Of a stretch of DNA of 64,000 nucleotides, positions 1-8,494 are shown one piece after another. The notes beneath the pieces were generated by a model that searched no databases, had not been told where the DNA came from, and was given only the letters and a program-made list of their open reading frames with translations. How positions within the stretch are numbered: the stretch's first letter is position 1; every line of letters begins with the position of its first letter. The DNA is from Azospirillum oryzae. GTDB taxonomy: Bacteria > Pseudomonadota > Alphaproteobacteria > Azospirillales > Azospirillaceae. The translations under genes were made by a program, and so were the position numbers. The stretch lies in NCBI RefSeq assembly GCF_900177515.1, contig NZ_FXAK01000006.1, forward strand, positions 1 through 64,000. Direction: 5' to 3'.

Positions 1-22
1 TCTCCTCACACTCAGCAAACTT

Positions 23-400
23 TCATTGTTCAATATCTTGCATAAATTCTAGGAGCCGAGGCATTAAAGCTTTTAGAGCAATACGGTCTCCAGCTGCTTG
101 GTGGAGGGCGGCCCCCATCCTCATGCCCGCATACCGCATTAGAGCCCCGCTTATCTTCCTGGAAAGATTCCGCTCCGCGCCCCCAACGAATAGGTGAAAC
201 TTCCTTTTGTCTACCCCTATTTCGCGTTGCATAAGAGTAAAGGCCCTGCTTCTAGAGCGCAAGCTGGATGCTGGTTGCTCCCAAAGTATGCACTCAATCA
301 CCCCTCGGTTTACGCCAGGAGATTGGCGTGCAGTGGTTTTCGGATCGGTGTACAGCGCGCTAAACGACCGATCCGGCTCCTGCTCAGCGGAACGTGTCAA
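23..400 (-). CDS. hypothetical protein, possibly a fragment
   Basis: An open frame of 125 codons reads leftward and ends in a basic, helical-looking tail. I recognise no family. An internal start near 232 would give a 69-residue protein. Base composition is less GC-rich than the genes to the right, and the frame stops just before the left end of the IS3-family insertion. It may therefore be a cut or foreign gene rather than a complete one. No convincing ribosome-binding site is seen, and the assignment is weak. Confidence 0.3.
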   Translation of the reverse strand: MTRSAEQEPDRSFSALYTDPKTTARQSPGVNRGVIECILWEQPASSLRSRSRAFTLMQREIGVDKRKFHLFVGGAERNLSRKISGALMRYAGMRMGAALHQAAGDRIALKALMPRLLEFMQDIEQ

Positions 401-659
401 CGCGAATGAGACAGCCAGGATTTGAGTTCAAGCTTGGGTCACTTGCGTGATCGGAGGCGCCAGCAAACTGGTCGCCGCGTCCGTCTGCTTGCAGGGATGC
501 CGGCGAGCTCAGGTCGCACAAGGCCCTTCCGTCCCGCCCTGTGGGGCGGGTCCCTAAAAGAGCCTTGCCCGCCCCCTCGCACGCCGGCGTGTTGGATGGC
601 AGGCCGGGACGGCGGGATGGCCGATCTCCAGCCGAACACCGGGATGACAGGATTGAGCA

Positions 660-1769
660 TCAGCTCGCCTTCGGCTCGGCCGGCGGGTTGATCCACACGG
701 CGGCTGGCGGTGCCGGCGCTTCAGGCGGCTTGCGGACGAAACGCTCGGGATGGCGGCGATGCCCCTCATCGAGCACCGCCTGCCGCGCGGCGCAGATTGC
801 AGCGGTGTCGCCGTAGTGCACCTGGTGCGGAGTCATCAGCGCCAGCCCGGAATGCCGATGCTCGGTGTTGTACCAGCCGAAGAAGGCGCGGCAGAACGCC
901 CGGGCATCCTGGATCGAGCGAAAGCGGTCCGGGAAGGTGTGATGGTACTTGAGCGTCTTGAACTGCGCCTCGGAGAACGGGTTGTCATTGGATTGTTGCG
1001 GTCGGCTGTGGCTGCGTGTCACGCCGAGATCAGCCAGAAGCTCAATCACCGCCTTGGCCTTCATCGCCGCCCCGCGGTCGGCGTGCAGCGTCAGCCGGTC
1101 GCGGGGGATGCCCTGCTTGCGCACCGTCTGGCGGATCAGCCGCTCGGCCAGTGCCGCGCTTTCGCGGTAGGCCACCGTCCAGCCCACCACGGCGCGGCTG
1201 TAGATGTCGAGGATGACGTAGAGGCACAACCAAGTGCCCTTGACCGGATCCTTCAGCTTGGTGATGTCCCAGCTCCACACCTAGTTGGGGCCGGTGGCGA
1301 GCAGTTCGGGCTTGCTGTAGGTCGGGTGCCGGCATTGTTGGCGGCGCTCACGCACTTCATCGTTGGCGGCGAGCAGGCGGTACATGGTGCGCACCGAGCA
1401 CAGGTACTGCCCTTCATCGAGCAGGGTGGCGTAGACCTGGGCCGGGACGGCATCGACGAAGCGGTCGCCATGCAGCAGATCAAGCACGCGATCGCACTCA
1501 CCGCCACTCAGCGCGCGTGGTGGAGGGGGCCGACGACTGGGAGGGCGTGGTGGACCGACCCAGCGCTGCCGATCGCGATGGCGATAGAAGCTGGCGCGCG
1601 GCATGCCAAGCGCCTGGCAGGCGGTGGAGACGTCCACCGCCGGAGCCGCCGTCTCAATGGCAGCCATCACCTGCGCTCGCCGCGATCCGTCGAGGCGGGC
1701 AAGGTCTCCAGCAATTGCGCCACTTTTTTTGGAGTTCGATGACCGCCTCGGCACGGGAGAGCTGATCAC
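660..1769 (-). pseudogene. IS3-family transposase orfB, interrupted by an amber codon
   Basis: This is the catalytic (DDE, integrase-core) half of an IS3-family transposase. Upstream residues include the HTH_21-like stretch around MPRASFYRHR. The catalytic core starts at VWSWDITKL (first D), has LHADRGAAM in the middle, and ends with the NDNPFSEAQFKTLK region carrying the last acidic residue. A single TAG at 1281-1283 sits in the junction GPN-stop-VWSWDIT. The usual family sequence there has Gln (GPNQVW), so one CAG-to-TAG transition explains it. Frames on both sides of the stop are the same and otherwise intact, indicating recent inactivation. The orfB frame overlaps orfA by about 115 bp, as expected for frameshift expression. 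Confidence 0.82.
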
Positions 1770-2091
1770 GCAGACGCGCGTTGTCCCGCTCCAGGCGCTC
1801 CATGTCGCTTTTCAGGGGATTGGCCGGCGGGGTCTTCGGCCCCGGCTTGGCCGGGGCGAGGCCGCGCAACTGTCCGGCATCGCGTTGGCGGCGCCAACGG
1901 GTGATATTCGAGGAATACAGCCCCTCACGGCGCAGGATGGCGCCAATCTCCTTGGGGCCGGCGCGGTCGATCTCCTCCAGCACGCGCAGCTTGTCGGCGA
2001 CGCTGAAGGTGCGGCGCTGCGGGCGCTCGCTCACCTCCGGGTCGGGAGTGGACACGGTGGTGGAAACAGGGGGGAGTGTCAGTGTGCTCAT
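1654..2091 (-). CDS. IS3-family transposase orfA (HTH DNA-binding subunit)
   Basis: This 145-residue protein has an N-terminal helix-turn-helix of the HTH_Tnp_1 type (FSVADKLRVLEEIDRAG, then the recognition helix around YSSNITRWRRQRD). A leucine-zipper-like coil follows (MERLERDNARLRDQLSRAEAVIELQKK), used in IS3 orfA for oligomerisation. After the AAAAAAAG run near 1725-1732 the frame turns into non-family sequence (WRNCWRPCPP). Adding one A restores a heptad-compatible end (KKVAQLLETLPA, then a stop shortly after). It also puts orfB in the -1 frame expected for programmed frameshifting, so a one-base deletion in the slippery run is likely. The start fits the first long-frame ATG. Confidence 0.78.
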   Translation of the reverse strand: MSTLTLPPVSTTVSTPDPEVSERPQRRTFSVADKLRVLEEIDRAGPKEIGAILRREGLYSSNITRWRRQRDAGQLRGLAPAKPGPKTPPANPLKSDMERLERDNARLRDQLSRAEAVIELQKKWRNCWRPCPPRRIAASAGDGCH

Positions 2092-2370
2092 CAGGTCCTC
2101 AACAGCGCCCTCTACCGATCATTTCAGCAGGCGGCTGTCTCACTTGACGTTGGCACAGAGGGGAGGATGCCAGCACCACGACAAGCGGTCCTGCGTTTAC
2201 TCTTCCCTTCCGTCCTATGCCGGTTCGGTATGAGGCATCCACGCCGGCTTCTACCTCCGTCAAACCAATAACCGCCGATAATCGTCTCTTGTCGGCGATC
2301 GTCGGCTTGACGCCGCCAGCCCCCTCGGCGACCCTGTCGCCCCCGCTCCCCCCTGCTCGAGACGCCGCCC

Positions 2371-3468
2371 GTGCCGCTTCCCGCTCCGCTGCCCCCGGAC
2401 ACCGCCCCGGCACCGGCGATCGCCCTCGACGCCGATGCCGCTGAGCGGCTGCGCCGGCTGCGTGCCCAGGCGACCGCCGCCAACACCGCGCGGGCCCAGC
2501 GCAGCGACACCCGCTACCTCACCGCCTGGGCCGAGCGGCGGCTCGGCCTCGACCTGACCGACCCGGCGGCTCTGCCGCTGCCGCCGGAGGCAGTGGTGAC
2601 CTTCGTCCTCGACCATGTCGACCTGACCGGCGACGGCATCAGCCTGCCGGTCACCGTCGACGCTGCCCTGGTCGCCGCCGGCGTGAAGCGCCGGCCCGGC
2701 CCGCTCGGCCTGGCCACCACCGAACGGCGGCTCGCCACCCTGGCGGCGCTCCACCGCGCCCGCGGCCTGCCCAGCCCGACCCTGCACCCCGGCGTGCGCG
2801 ACCTGCTGCGCCAAGCCCGCCGCGCCCTGGCCGCGCGCGGCATCACCCCCCGGGCCAAGCGCGCCGCCACCCGCGACGAGGTGCTCGGGCCGATGCTCGA
2901 CGCGCTGCCGGACGACGCCCGCGGCCTGCGCGACCGTGCGCTCCTCGCCGTCGCCTTCGCCAGCGGCGGCCGCCGGCGCTCCGAGCTGGTGGCGCTGCGC
3001 CTCGCCGACGTCACCGCGGCCGGGCGTGACTTCACCCTGCGGATCCGCCGCTCGAAGACCGACCAGCAGGGCGCGGGCACCGACGTGCCGGTGAAGCGCG
3101 CCGCCGCCGACGCGCTGCGCCGCTGGCTGCGGCTGCTCGCCGACCAGGGCATCACCGACGGGCCGCTGTTCCGCGAGCTGTCGCGGCGCGGCCGGGTGGT
3201 GCGGCGCCGGGGCGGGGAGGGCGGGGCCAAGCCGCTGGATGGGCGGGTGGTGGCCGAAGTGGTGAAGCGCGCCGCCCGGGCCGCCGGCCTGGATCCGGCC
3301 GCCTACGCCGCCCACTCGCTCCGCTCCGGCTTCCTCACCACCGGCGGGCGCGACGGCATCCCGCTCGACCTGCTGATGCAGCTCTCCGGCCACAAGAGCC
3401 ACCGCATCGCCGCCCGCTACTTCCAGGCCGGCGCCGTGCACCAGAACCCGGCCGCCGACCTGCTGTAG
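2371..3468 (+). CDS. tyrosine recombinase (phage-integrase family)
   Basis: This is a site-specific tyrosine recombinase of about 365 residues, the usual size. The N-terminal part (about residues 25-150) is the SAM-like, core-binding helical domain. The catalytic domain follows with the first Arg in GGRRRSELVALRLADV, a Lys in the beta-hairpin (RRSKTDQQG), the HxxR box in HSLRSGFLT, the second His in SGHKSHR, and the nucleophile Tyr in ARYFQAG. The frame begins at a GTG; no better in-frame ATG is seen. The last 145 bp recur at 17694-17838. The 262-bp inverted-repeat element starts at the last base of the stop codon. All catalytic residues are present, so the gene looks functional. Confidence 0.85.
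   Translation: MPLPAPLPPDTAPAPAIALDADAAERLRRLRAQATAANTARAQRSDTRYLTAWAERRLGLDLTDPAALPLPPEAVVTFVLDHVDLTGDGISLPVTVDAALVAAGVKRRPGPLGLATTERRLATLAALHRARGLPSPTLHPGVRDLLRQARRALAARGITPRAKRAATRDEVLGPMLDALPDDARGLRDRALLAVAFASGGRRRSELVALRLADVTAAGRDFTLRIRRSKTDQQGAGTDVPVKRAAADALRRWLRLLADQGITDGPLFRELSRRGRVVRRRGGEGGAKPLDGRVVAEVVKRAARAAGLDPAAYAAHSLRSGFLTTGGRDGIPLDLLMQLSGHKSHRIAARYFQAGAVHQNPAADLL
3324..3468 (+). repeat. left copy of a 145-bp direct repeat (recombinase 3' end)
   Basis: The terminal 145 bp of the recombinase gene, up to and including its TAG, match 17694-17838 in the same orientation with three base differences. The match ends exactly at the stop codon on the right and begins inside the codons for the HSLRSG motif on the left. 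The pair brackets the 14-kb segment with the chaperone-GTPase operon. Confidence 0.85.
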
Positions 3469-3729
3469 AGGACAGCGCGATAGGTGTTCGCTGAACAACG
3501 CCAAGGATGAACTGAAGCGGAACGGTGGCTTGCCTCCTGGTCCCCAAGCCGACTTCCTACGAAACCGACGTTTGACCACTGGCTCGAAAACTGTCCGGAA
3601 ATAACCATCCTCAATAGATTTCTGGACGTTTTGAATGCCGAACGGGATGACGGACATTAGGTTCCGCGTTGATATTCTCCGTCTGTTTTACCTTAGCGTT
3701 GTTTGGTGAACAACCATCGCGCTCTCCTC
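3468..3729. mobile_element. 262-bp MITE-like element with IS1595-type ends
   Basis: Imperfect inverted repeats of about 38 bp lie at 3468-3507 (GAGGACAGCGCGATAGGTGT onward) and, inverted, at 3690-3729 (GAGGAGAGCGCGATGGTTGT onward). Roughly 80% of the aligned positions agree. The same end sequence recurs at 41518-41550, where it runs directly into IS1595-family sequence, and at 62991-63027. The interior has no plausible gene. A non-autonomous derivative of an IS1595-family element is the simplest reading. No 8-bp target duplication is visible. Confidence 0.55.
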
Positions 3730-3939
3730 CAGGAGGCCCCTCAGCTCGCCGATGTGTGAACTTTACGCAGCTTTGGTTACCGCTCCCCATCAAGGGTATA
3801 TGTTGATAAACATTCCCTCTATGGGTTATAAATCATTGCCATGGCACGGCGAAAGTTGAGCGTATATTCAGAATTTCAATGTTCCTTTTCACGCTCATCC
3901 GTCTCGCGCCCGATGAGAGGACTTTGGAAGGAGAGCAGA

Positions 3940-4140
3940 ATGCCCGATGGATCCAGCAGCAAATTCGCGTTGTATTCCAACTCAACGGTCGAGACATGTA
4001 GCTGCAGCGGAATCAGAGAGACGATGGGTTACAAGTGCACCGCTAAATTCTGTTCATGCGAGAGCTTTGTCGTCAAAGACAAGAACAACGCTCAATGGTG
4101 CGAGAACTGCGGACACGCACGCTCTTTGCACAATGGATGA
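3940..4140 (+). CDS. small Cys-rich, probably zinc-binding protein
   Basis: A 66-residue protein with the start at 3940 set by a strong ribosome-binding site (GGAAGGAG, six bases upstream). A longer frame from 3841 exists but has no such signal. The C-terminal half carries Cys in CTAKFCSC, then CENC, then GHARSLH, a spacing that could bind one zinc ion through Cys and His. I do not recognise a named family. An AT-rich stretch upstream (3780-3840) could hold a promoter. The gene converges on the last gene of the chaperone-GTPase operon with a GC-rich hairpin between them, and lies inside the same repeat-bounded segment. Confidence 0.55.
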   Translation: MPDGSSSKFALYSNSTVETCSCSGIRETMGYKCTAKFCSCESFVVKDKNNAQWCENCGHARSLHNG

Positions 4141-4152
4141 TCCACTGATCTT

Positions 4153-4174
4153 CGGCCGCTCGCCGTAGCGGCCG
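4153..4174. terminator. hairpin between convergent genes
   Basis: A perfect inverted repeat with 8-bp arms (CGGCCGCT and AGCGGCCG) and a 6-base loop lies between the plus-strand Cys-rich gene and the end of the minus-strand operon. There is no T-run on either side, so factor-independent termination is only possible, not demonstrated. Confidence 0.35.
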
Positions 4175-4219
4175 GAGGCGCCTCACGGAAGCGGACCAGG
4201 GGGACCGGGCTCATTCCAT

Positions 4220-5629
4220 TCATGGTCGCCCCGATGCAGCGCGCTGCCATGACTGATCGCAGTGGCGCAGGATCCACAGCGCAGGATCCAGAACGTTGCG
4301 AGGCTCGAACGCTCTGGTCATACGGTCGGGCGAACGTCCCAGAGCCGAAACCGAGAAATAGGCCACCGTGGTAAAGCGGCCTTCCACGCGTTGCACGAAG
4401 TTTGCTTGGCCCCATTTGATCAAACTTGCACGGATGACGCGGTTGCGCCGCTGTTCCACGGACTCGTCCGGCTGAGCCGCGGCTTTCTGCACGGCCGCTT
4501 CCCCGATCTGTGTGTCCAAATCGAAAGCGTCCACCTTGTTGATGACGACGGCGATGGGCGCCTTGACCCGGTCGCGCGCCCCAAGTCCGAACTGGGCCTC
4601 CAGAACATTGATCAGGCGGGTTAGGGTGTCCTCGATCGAAGCGGTGCTTGGGCGCAGGCCGGGGGTGCCCGCCAGTTGCGTGCGATACTGTTCCCGGACC
4701 GCCTGCAGCGAGAAGGGATCTATGATGAAGACGATCCCGGAAGGGTAGCCAAGGAACTTGTGGGCCGTCAGGTTGGCGGCGTCGAGGAAGGCCTCCCCTG
4801 CGGGATCATAGAGATACAGCGCCTGACGCTGCCCTGCCCCCTCCAGCAACAGATCGAAGGCCCGCGGCAGGACAGCCGACGTCTTGTCGGGAGGCTGTCC
4901 CGAATCCATGCGGCTGATTACCTGATTGTAGAGCCGCTCCGTGTTGGCGTCGAGGAAACGCCACGTCATGCTCGGCCCCAGGGAAACCGTCTCGCGCATC
5001 TTGCGGCACAGTTCGAACATGTAGACCGATTTGCCCACCGAGGGGCCCCCGACGATCGGGATGAAATGCTTCTTCGCTTCCATATGCTCGCGGGCCAGCA
5101 GCGCCCCGCATTCGGGGCACTTGGACTTCAGCCGCCCGCGGTTGAGGAGGACCGTCGCCGGCAAAGGCCGGCCGCATCGGCACCGATGTCTCATGATGCC
5201 GAATTCCGACGGAATGAGGCGAGGATGGGCCGCGCCGCAGCCGTCGCAAAGATATACCGGCAGGGGAAGCCGCGCGTGGCAGCTCGGACACACGAAGATG
5301 AAGCGGCGGACCAGCAGAACAGCCTGCTCCATCCCTCTGACTACCATGAACGCCAGATAGATCACCAGGAAGACCACGCCCAAGATCAGAATGTGGATCA
5401 AGGACAGCACGGCCGTGACGGCAAGCCCGAAAACGAAGATCGACAGCCCCGACGCCAGCCAGAACGCCAGGAGGAGCTTCTGCGGCCACTCATCCTCGGC
5501 GGCTTCCCCGCACCGTCGGAAGGAATCACGCGACGACAGGAGGGTGCGTTGCCACGCCTCCGCGATGGTGTCGCGAAGATCCTTATAGCCCTTGCCGAAG
5601 AAATAGCTTTTGACCGCAGGAGACGGCAT
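4220..5629 (-). CDS. membrane-anchored zinc-ribbon GTPase (double-GTPase-like)
   Basis: This 469-residue protein is the last gene of the operon. After a cytoplasmic N-terminus come two adjacent hydrophobic segments (about residues 52-73 and 76-97). A zinc-ribbon block of four Cys pairs follows (FVCPSC, LCDGC, HRCRC, KCPEC; about 113-174). The GTPase domain has the P-loop GGPSVGKS (194-201), the Walker B/G3 box DPAGE (275-279) and the G4 box INKVD (363-367). It resembles the second zinc-ribbon GTPase of the operon in layout, and the pair corresponds to the double-GTPase (DO-GTPase) proteins I recall from GTPase-centred conflict systems. Its ATG overlaps the stop of the preceding small membrane-protein gene (TGATG), implying coupled translation. 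Expected location: inner membrane, GTPase domain in the cytoplasm. Confidence 0.75.
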   Translation of the reverse strand: MPSPAVKSYFFGKGYKDLRDTIAEAWQRTLLSSRDSFRRCGEAAEDEWPQKLLLAFWLASGLSIFVFGLAVTAVLSLIHILILGVVFLVIYLAFMVVRGMEQAVLLVRRFIFVCPSCHARLPLPVYLCDGCGAAHPRLIPSEFGIMRHRCRCGRPLPATVLLNRGRLKSKCPECGALLAREHMEAKKHFIPIVGGPSVGKSVYMFELCRKMRETVSLGPSMTWRFLDANTERLYNQVISRMDSGQPPDKTSAVLPRAFDLLLEGAGQRQALYLYDPAGEAFLDAANLTAHKFLGYPSGIVFIIDPFSLQAVREQYRTQLAGTPGLRPSTASIEDTLTRLINVLEAQFGLGARDRVKAPIAVVINKVDAFDLDTQIGEAAVQKAAAQPDESVEQRRNRVIRASLIKWGQANFVQRVEGRFTTVAYFSVSALGRSPDRMTRAFEPRNVLDPALWILRHCDQSWQRAASGRP

Positions 5630-5817
5630 CAGGAAAGCGCCTCAGGCCGCACGTTGTTGCGGAACGCCGTCCCGTAATTCACCGCCGCCTGACCGGCACC
5701 CCACAGGCTGCCGACTGACATCGCGACGGCGATCGCCGCCAGAACCGCCATGACGACGATGGTTCCGATGAAGAGAATGGCAATGATTTCGCCGCCGCTG
5801 TCGCTGTTGCCTGACAT
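5629..5817 (-). CDS. small single-span membrane protein
   Basis: A 62-residue protein with one strong transmembrane helix (about residues 10-35, IIAILFIGTIVVMAVLAAIA) and a short polar tail. The start at 5817 is chosen because GGAGG lies five bases upstream; an 11-codon longer frame has no such site. It overlaps the following GTPase gene by one base. No family is recognised. Since the neighbouring GTPase also has membrane segments, this protein is a good candidate subunit or anchor of the same membrane complex, but that is inference from position. Confidence 0.65.
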   Translation of the reverse strand: MSGNSDSGGEIIAILFIGTIVVMAVLAAIAVAMSVGSLWGAGQAAVNYGTAFRNNVRPEALS

Positions 5818-5889
5818 ACCAGCCTCCGTACCGTATTGGATGAATCCCAAGCCGCCTTGCGCCTGTGTCGCCGCACCCTTCGATGCCGG

Positions 5890-8487
5890 CTATTTGGGCG
5901 GTATTATTCCAAGAGCGCGCCTCGCCGCCATCTTCAGAGAGTTCATTTTCCCACGCACGAGCCCACCCAGGCTGTTGTTGATGTCCTCAACGGCCTGACG
6001 CAGATCCGCCCTGCGCTGCTCGACCGCCCTGGACCGCCGGTGCCCCGCGGGACCGTCCAGCTGCCGCACTGCCATGTCGTGCCCAGCGGTGTCGAGCCGG
6101 ACTAGGGCTGCGGCAAGCTCCCGGCACACCTTCGGCCACAGAAGGCACGTATCGGATCCGGCGATTCGGCCATCCTCGATCCACGCTGCCGCAATGTCGC
6201 CCAGCCGCCCCGGTGCGCGCCGCAGCCCGCCAATCCACTGGCCATAGGCCTGCATCAGGGCTGGGGCGCGGTCGGGAACGAACAGGATCCGCGCCACGGC
6301 CACATGGTCATGAGCCTCGTGGAACGCCGCGGAACCGAGCAGGACGGTGACGATGCGCTGGTAGTCACCGTCCACCGTCGCGGCGATGTCGCACATGGCG
6401 TCAGACACCGCGGCGGCAAGTGCGCCGGGGGTGCTGGCCGGGGCGGCCCGCGCCGCGTCCAGCAGCCGATGCAGCCGCAGCCAGTCGGGGCGTAGGGTGT
6501 GGCCGCACAGGGCGGCCTCTTCCACCAGCCACGACAGCTCTCGACCGTTCGAGGTATCAAGACGCAACTCGGCATTGAAGGCGTCCAGCGCCTGTGAACG
6601 CCACACCTCCGGCAGGTGGCGGAATTCCCGCCGTTTGAGCAGATCGATGGCCAGGGAGCGCAAGGCCGCCTTGTCCAGGCGCGGCGCCAGCCAAGCAAGA
6701 AGGTCGCGATGCAGATCTTCGTCGAACGGAGACCGCCGGGCCGACGCCAGCCGGTCGATGACCGCGTGGCGGTGGCTGAGATAGGCGTCGGCGGGTGCGC
6801 GGGCGCGTCCGATGAGTGCGCGCCACTCCGCCGAGATCAGTTGGTCCGGCAACCGGCTGCGGATGTCGTCGTCGTTCGCCGTCCTGGCCAGCCGGTCGAC
6901 CAGCGCTTCCCCGACCGTCGGCAACAGCGTGTCGTCCAGATCCTGAGCGATCCGGCACACCGCCGAAACGGCGGCGGCGTCGTGAGCGTCGCGCAACAGC
7001 GCAGACAGCACGGCCGGCGCGGATCCCGGTTTGCCGACCACGGCGCTGACGAGTTGGACGTATTCCGGCTCGTCATGGGCCGGCGCCCGGCCCGTGGCGC
7101 CCAAGGACTGCGCGATCATGGCGATCGCCAGCATGGCCCCTTCCAGCCGGGTGTGCGGGATACGCTCGACCAGCGTGTCGATGAAGGCCGGCTGAAGGAC
7201 GGCTTCGGCTTTCCGGCGCCCGGCGCCGTGCAGCTCGGCATCAAGGGTCCGTTCGGCGGTTTCCAACGCCGCCGCCCCTCCCTCACGCTCCATCGCGGCC
7301 AGGACCAGGGTGCGCCAGGCGTTGGCGAACGCATCCCCGCCGCCGGATGCACAGGCTGCCGCGAACTGCACCGCCAAAAGTTTGTCGTCGAACGATCCGC
7401 CGGCCGCCCAGGCGTTCAAGGAGGGGCCGAGATACCCGGCCATCCAATCCCAGTTTTCCGACTGCCGGTGCTGCAGGGCGAATCGAGCGAGCTCCGGAAG
7501 CCGCGGGTGCAGCGCCGCCGCGGCCTGGCCGAGGCTGAAGGAAAAGAGCGCTCCAATCGTACACAGCGCCGGCCCCGCCTCGGTCACGCCGAACGACGTG
7601 GCGAAAGCGTAAAAATCATCCAGCCGGTGGGCGTCGTCCAGCAGCAGCCCGACGACAAGATCGGCGTAGGCAGCGGCATTGCGCTCCTTTTCCCCGATCG
7701 GGTTCTCGCTGTGGAGGCCCCGAATCTCGTCGATCATGACATGCTCATAGCTCCGTTCGGTTTCGTCGAACGAGAAGTCGGTCCTTTCCACTGTGCCGGT
7801 GATGAGCGGGCTGCCCATTGCCTCGAACTCATAGCTGGAGAACGGCAGGGTCCAGGCAATGGTGTGGGGAAAGCACCGGTGAAGGCAGGCGATCCACTGC
7901 ATCCTCTCCGTATCGCCGTCACGCAGGACCAGCGTTCTCCCGGTGTCCGCAGCAAGCAGGATCGCACGCACCATATGGCGCAGCCGTTCCGGCCGCCCCT
8001 TTCGGCTCTTGAGGAAGCGCCCGAGCTGCGCCGCGGTGAAGCCGCCTCTGGACCTTATCAGCACCGGCAGCAGGGGCTCCGGCGCCCTTGCGTCCTCGCC
8101 CGGATCGAGCGACCGCCTCCAGTGGGAATGATCGAAGAGATCCGCTGGCCATACCTCGTCGCCGGGCGCCGCCTCCACCACCAGGGTGTGGGCGAAGAGA
8201 TTGCCGGACCGGCCCGAGTAATCCTCCCCCGCGTAGGACACTCGCGTCAGCCCAAACCGCCCGGAAGGCAGGGGATAGAAGCGGAACGCGACGGGGAAGA
8301 CGGTATCGTAATCCATCACACCTTGTGGTTCGTTGTCGGTGAACGGGCGCCGGTACGCACTGCGTTCGACGATCACCCGCGCGTCGGCGGGATCGATGCC
8401 GGGGGAACTGGCGCGGATCTGGAACCCGGCCCCGCCGCCCAGCCCCAGCCGGGACGATGTGTAGTAGAGTTGAAGAGCCTCTCGCAT
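5890..8487 (-). CDS. GTPase-associated protein, GAP1-like
   Basis: A large soluble protein of about 865 residues. The N-terminal 150 or so residues (ALQLYYTSSRLGLGGGAGFQ, then a FTDNEPQGVMDYD stretch and a GRSGNLFAHTLV stretch) resemble the GAP1-N2 domain, as I remember the Pfam family. The rest is mostly Ala/Leu-rich helical sequence, which would correspond to the GAP1 middle and C-terminal regions. No catalytic motif is evident, so a partner or regulator of the two GTPases is the best guess. The start at 8487 lies 7 bp after the upstream GTPase stop; longer in-frame starts would overlap that gene. The next gene downstream begins after 72 bp. Confidence 0.72.
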   Translation of the reverse strand: MREALQLYYTSSRLGLGGGAGFQIRASSPGIDPADARVIVERSAYRRPFTDNEPQGVMDYDTVFPVAFRFYPLPSGRFGLTRVSYAGEDYSGRSGNLFAHTLVVEAAPGDEVWPADLFDHSHWRRSLDPGEDARAPEPLLPVLIRSRGGFTAAQLGRFLKSRKGRPERLRHMVRAILLAADTGRTLVLRDGDTERMQWIACLHRCFPHTIAWTLPFSSYEFEAMGSPLITGTVERTDFSFDETERSYEHVMIDEIRGLHSENPIGEKERNAAAYADLVVGLLLDDAHRLDDFYAFATSFGVTEAGPALCTIGALFSFSLGQAAAALHPRLPELARFALQHRQSENWDWMAGYLGPSLNAWAAGGSFDDKLLAVQFAAACASGGGDAFANAWRTLVLAAMEREGGAAALETAERTLDAELHGAGRRKAEAVLQPAFIDTLVERIPHTRLEGAMLAIAMIAQSLGATGRAPAHDEPEYVQLVSAVVGKPGSAPAVLSALLRDAHDAAAVSAVCRIAQDLDDTLLPTVGEALVDRLARTANDDDIRSRLPDQLISAEWRALIGRARAPADAYLSHRHAVIDRLASARRSPFDEDLHRDLLAWLAPRLDKAALRSLAIDLLKRREFRHLPEVWRSQALDAFNAELRLDTSNGRELSWLVEEAALCGHTLRPDWLRLHRLLDAARAAPASTPGALAAAVSDAMCDIAATVDGDYQRIVTVLLGSAAFHEAHDHVAVARILFVPDRAPALMQAYGQWIGGLRRAPGRLGDIAAAWIEDGRIAGSDTCLLWPKVCRELAAALVRLDTAGHDMAVRQLDGPAGHRRSRAVEQRRADLRQAVEDINNSLGGLVRGKMNSLKMAARRALGIIPPK

Positions 8488-8494
8488 ACCGGTT

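Larger units (their letters stand above)
407..2142. mobile_element. IS3-family insertion sequence, decayed
   Basis: Two IS3-type transposase frames (orfA and orfB, minus strand) lie between perfect 10-bp inverted repeats: TGAGACAGCC at 407-416 and its complement at 2133-2142. The repeats stop matching after 10 bp and no target-site duplication is visible in the flanking bases, so the outer limits are tentative. The roughly 250 bp between 407 and the orfB stop carry no credible gene. The transposase is damaged (amber codon in orfB, probable one-base loss in the slippery run of orfA), so this copy is probably immobile unless helped in trans. Confidence 0.55.

Noticed and set aside
2260..3657. 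465-codon minus-strand frame antisense to the recombinase
   Set aside because: Gly/Ala/Arg-rich composition from high-GC antisense, no ribosome-binding site, and the plus strand encodes a complete recombinase.
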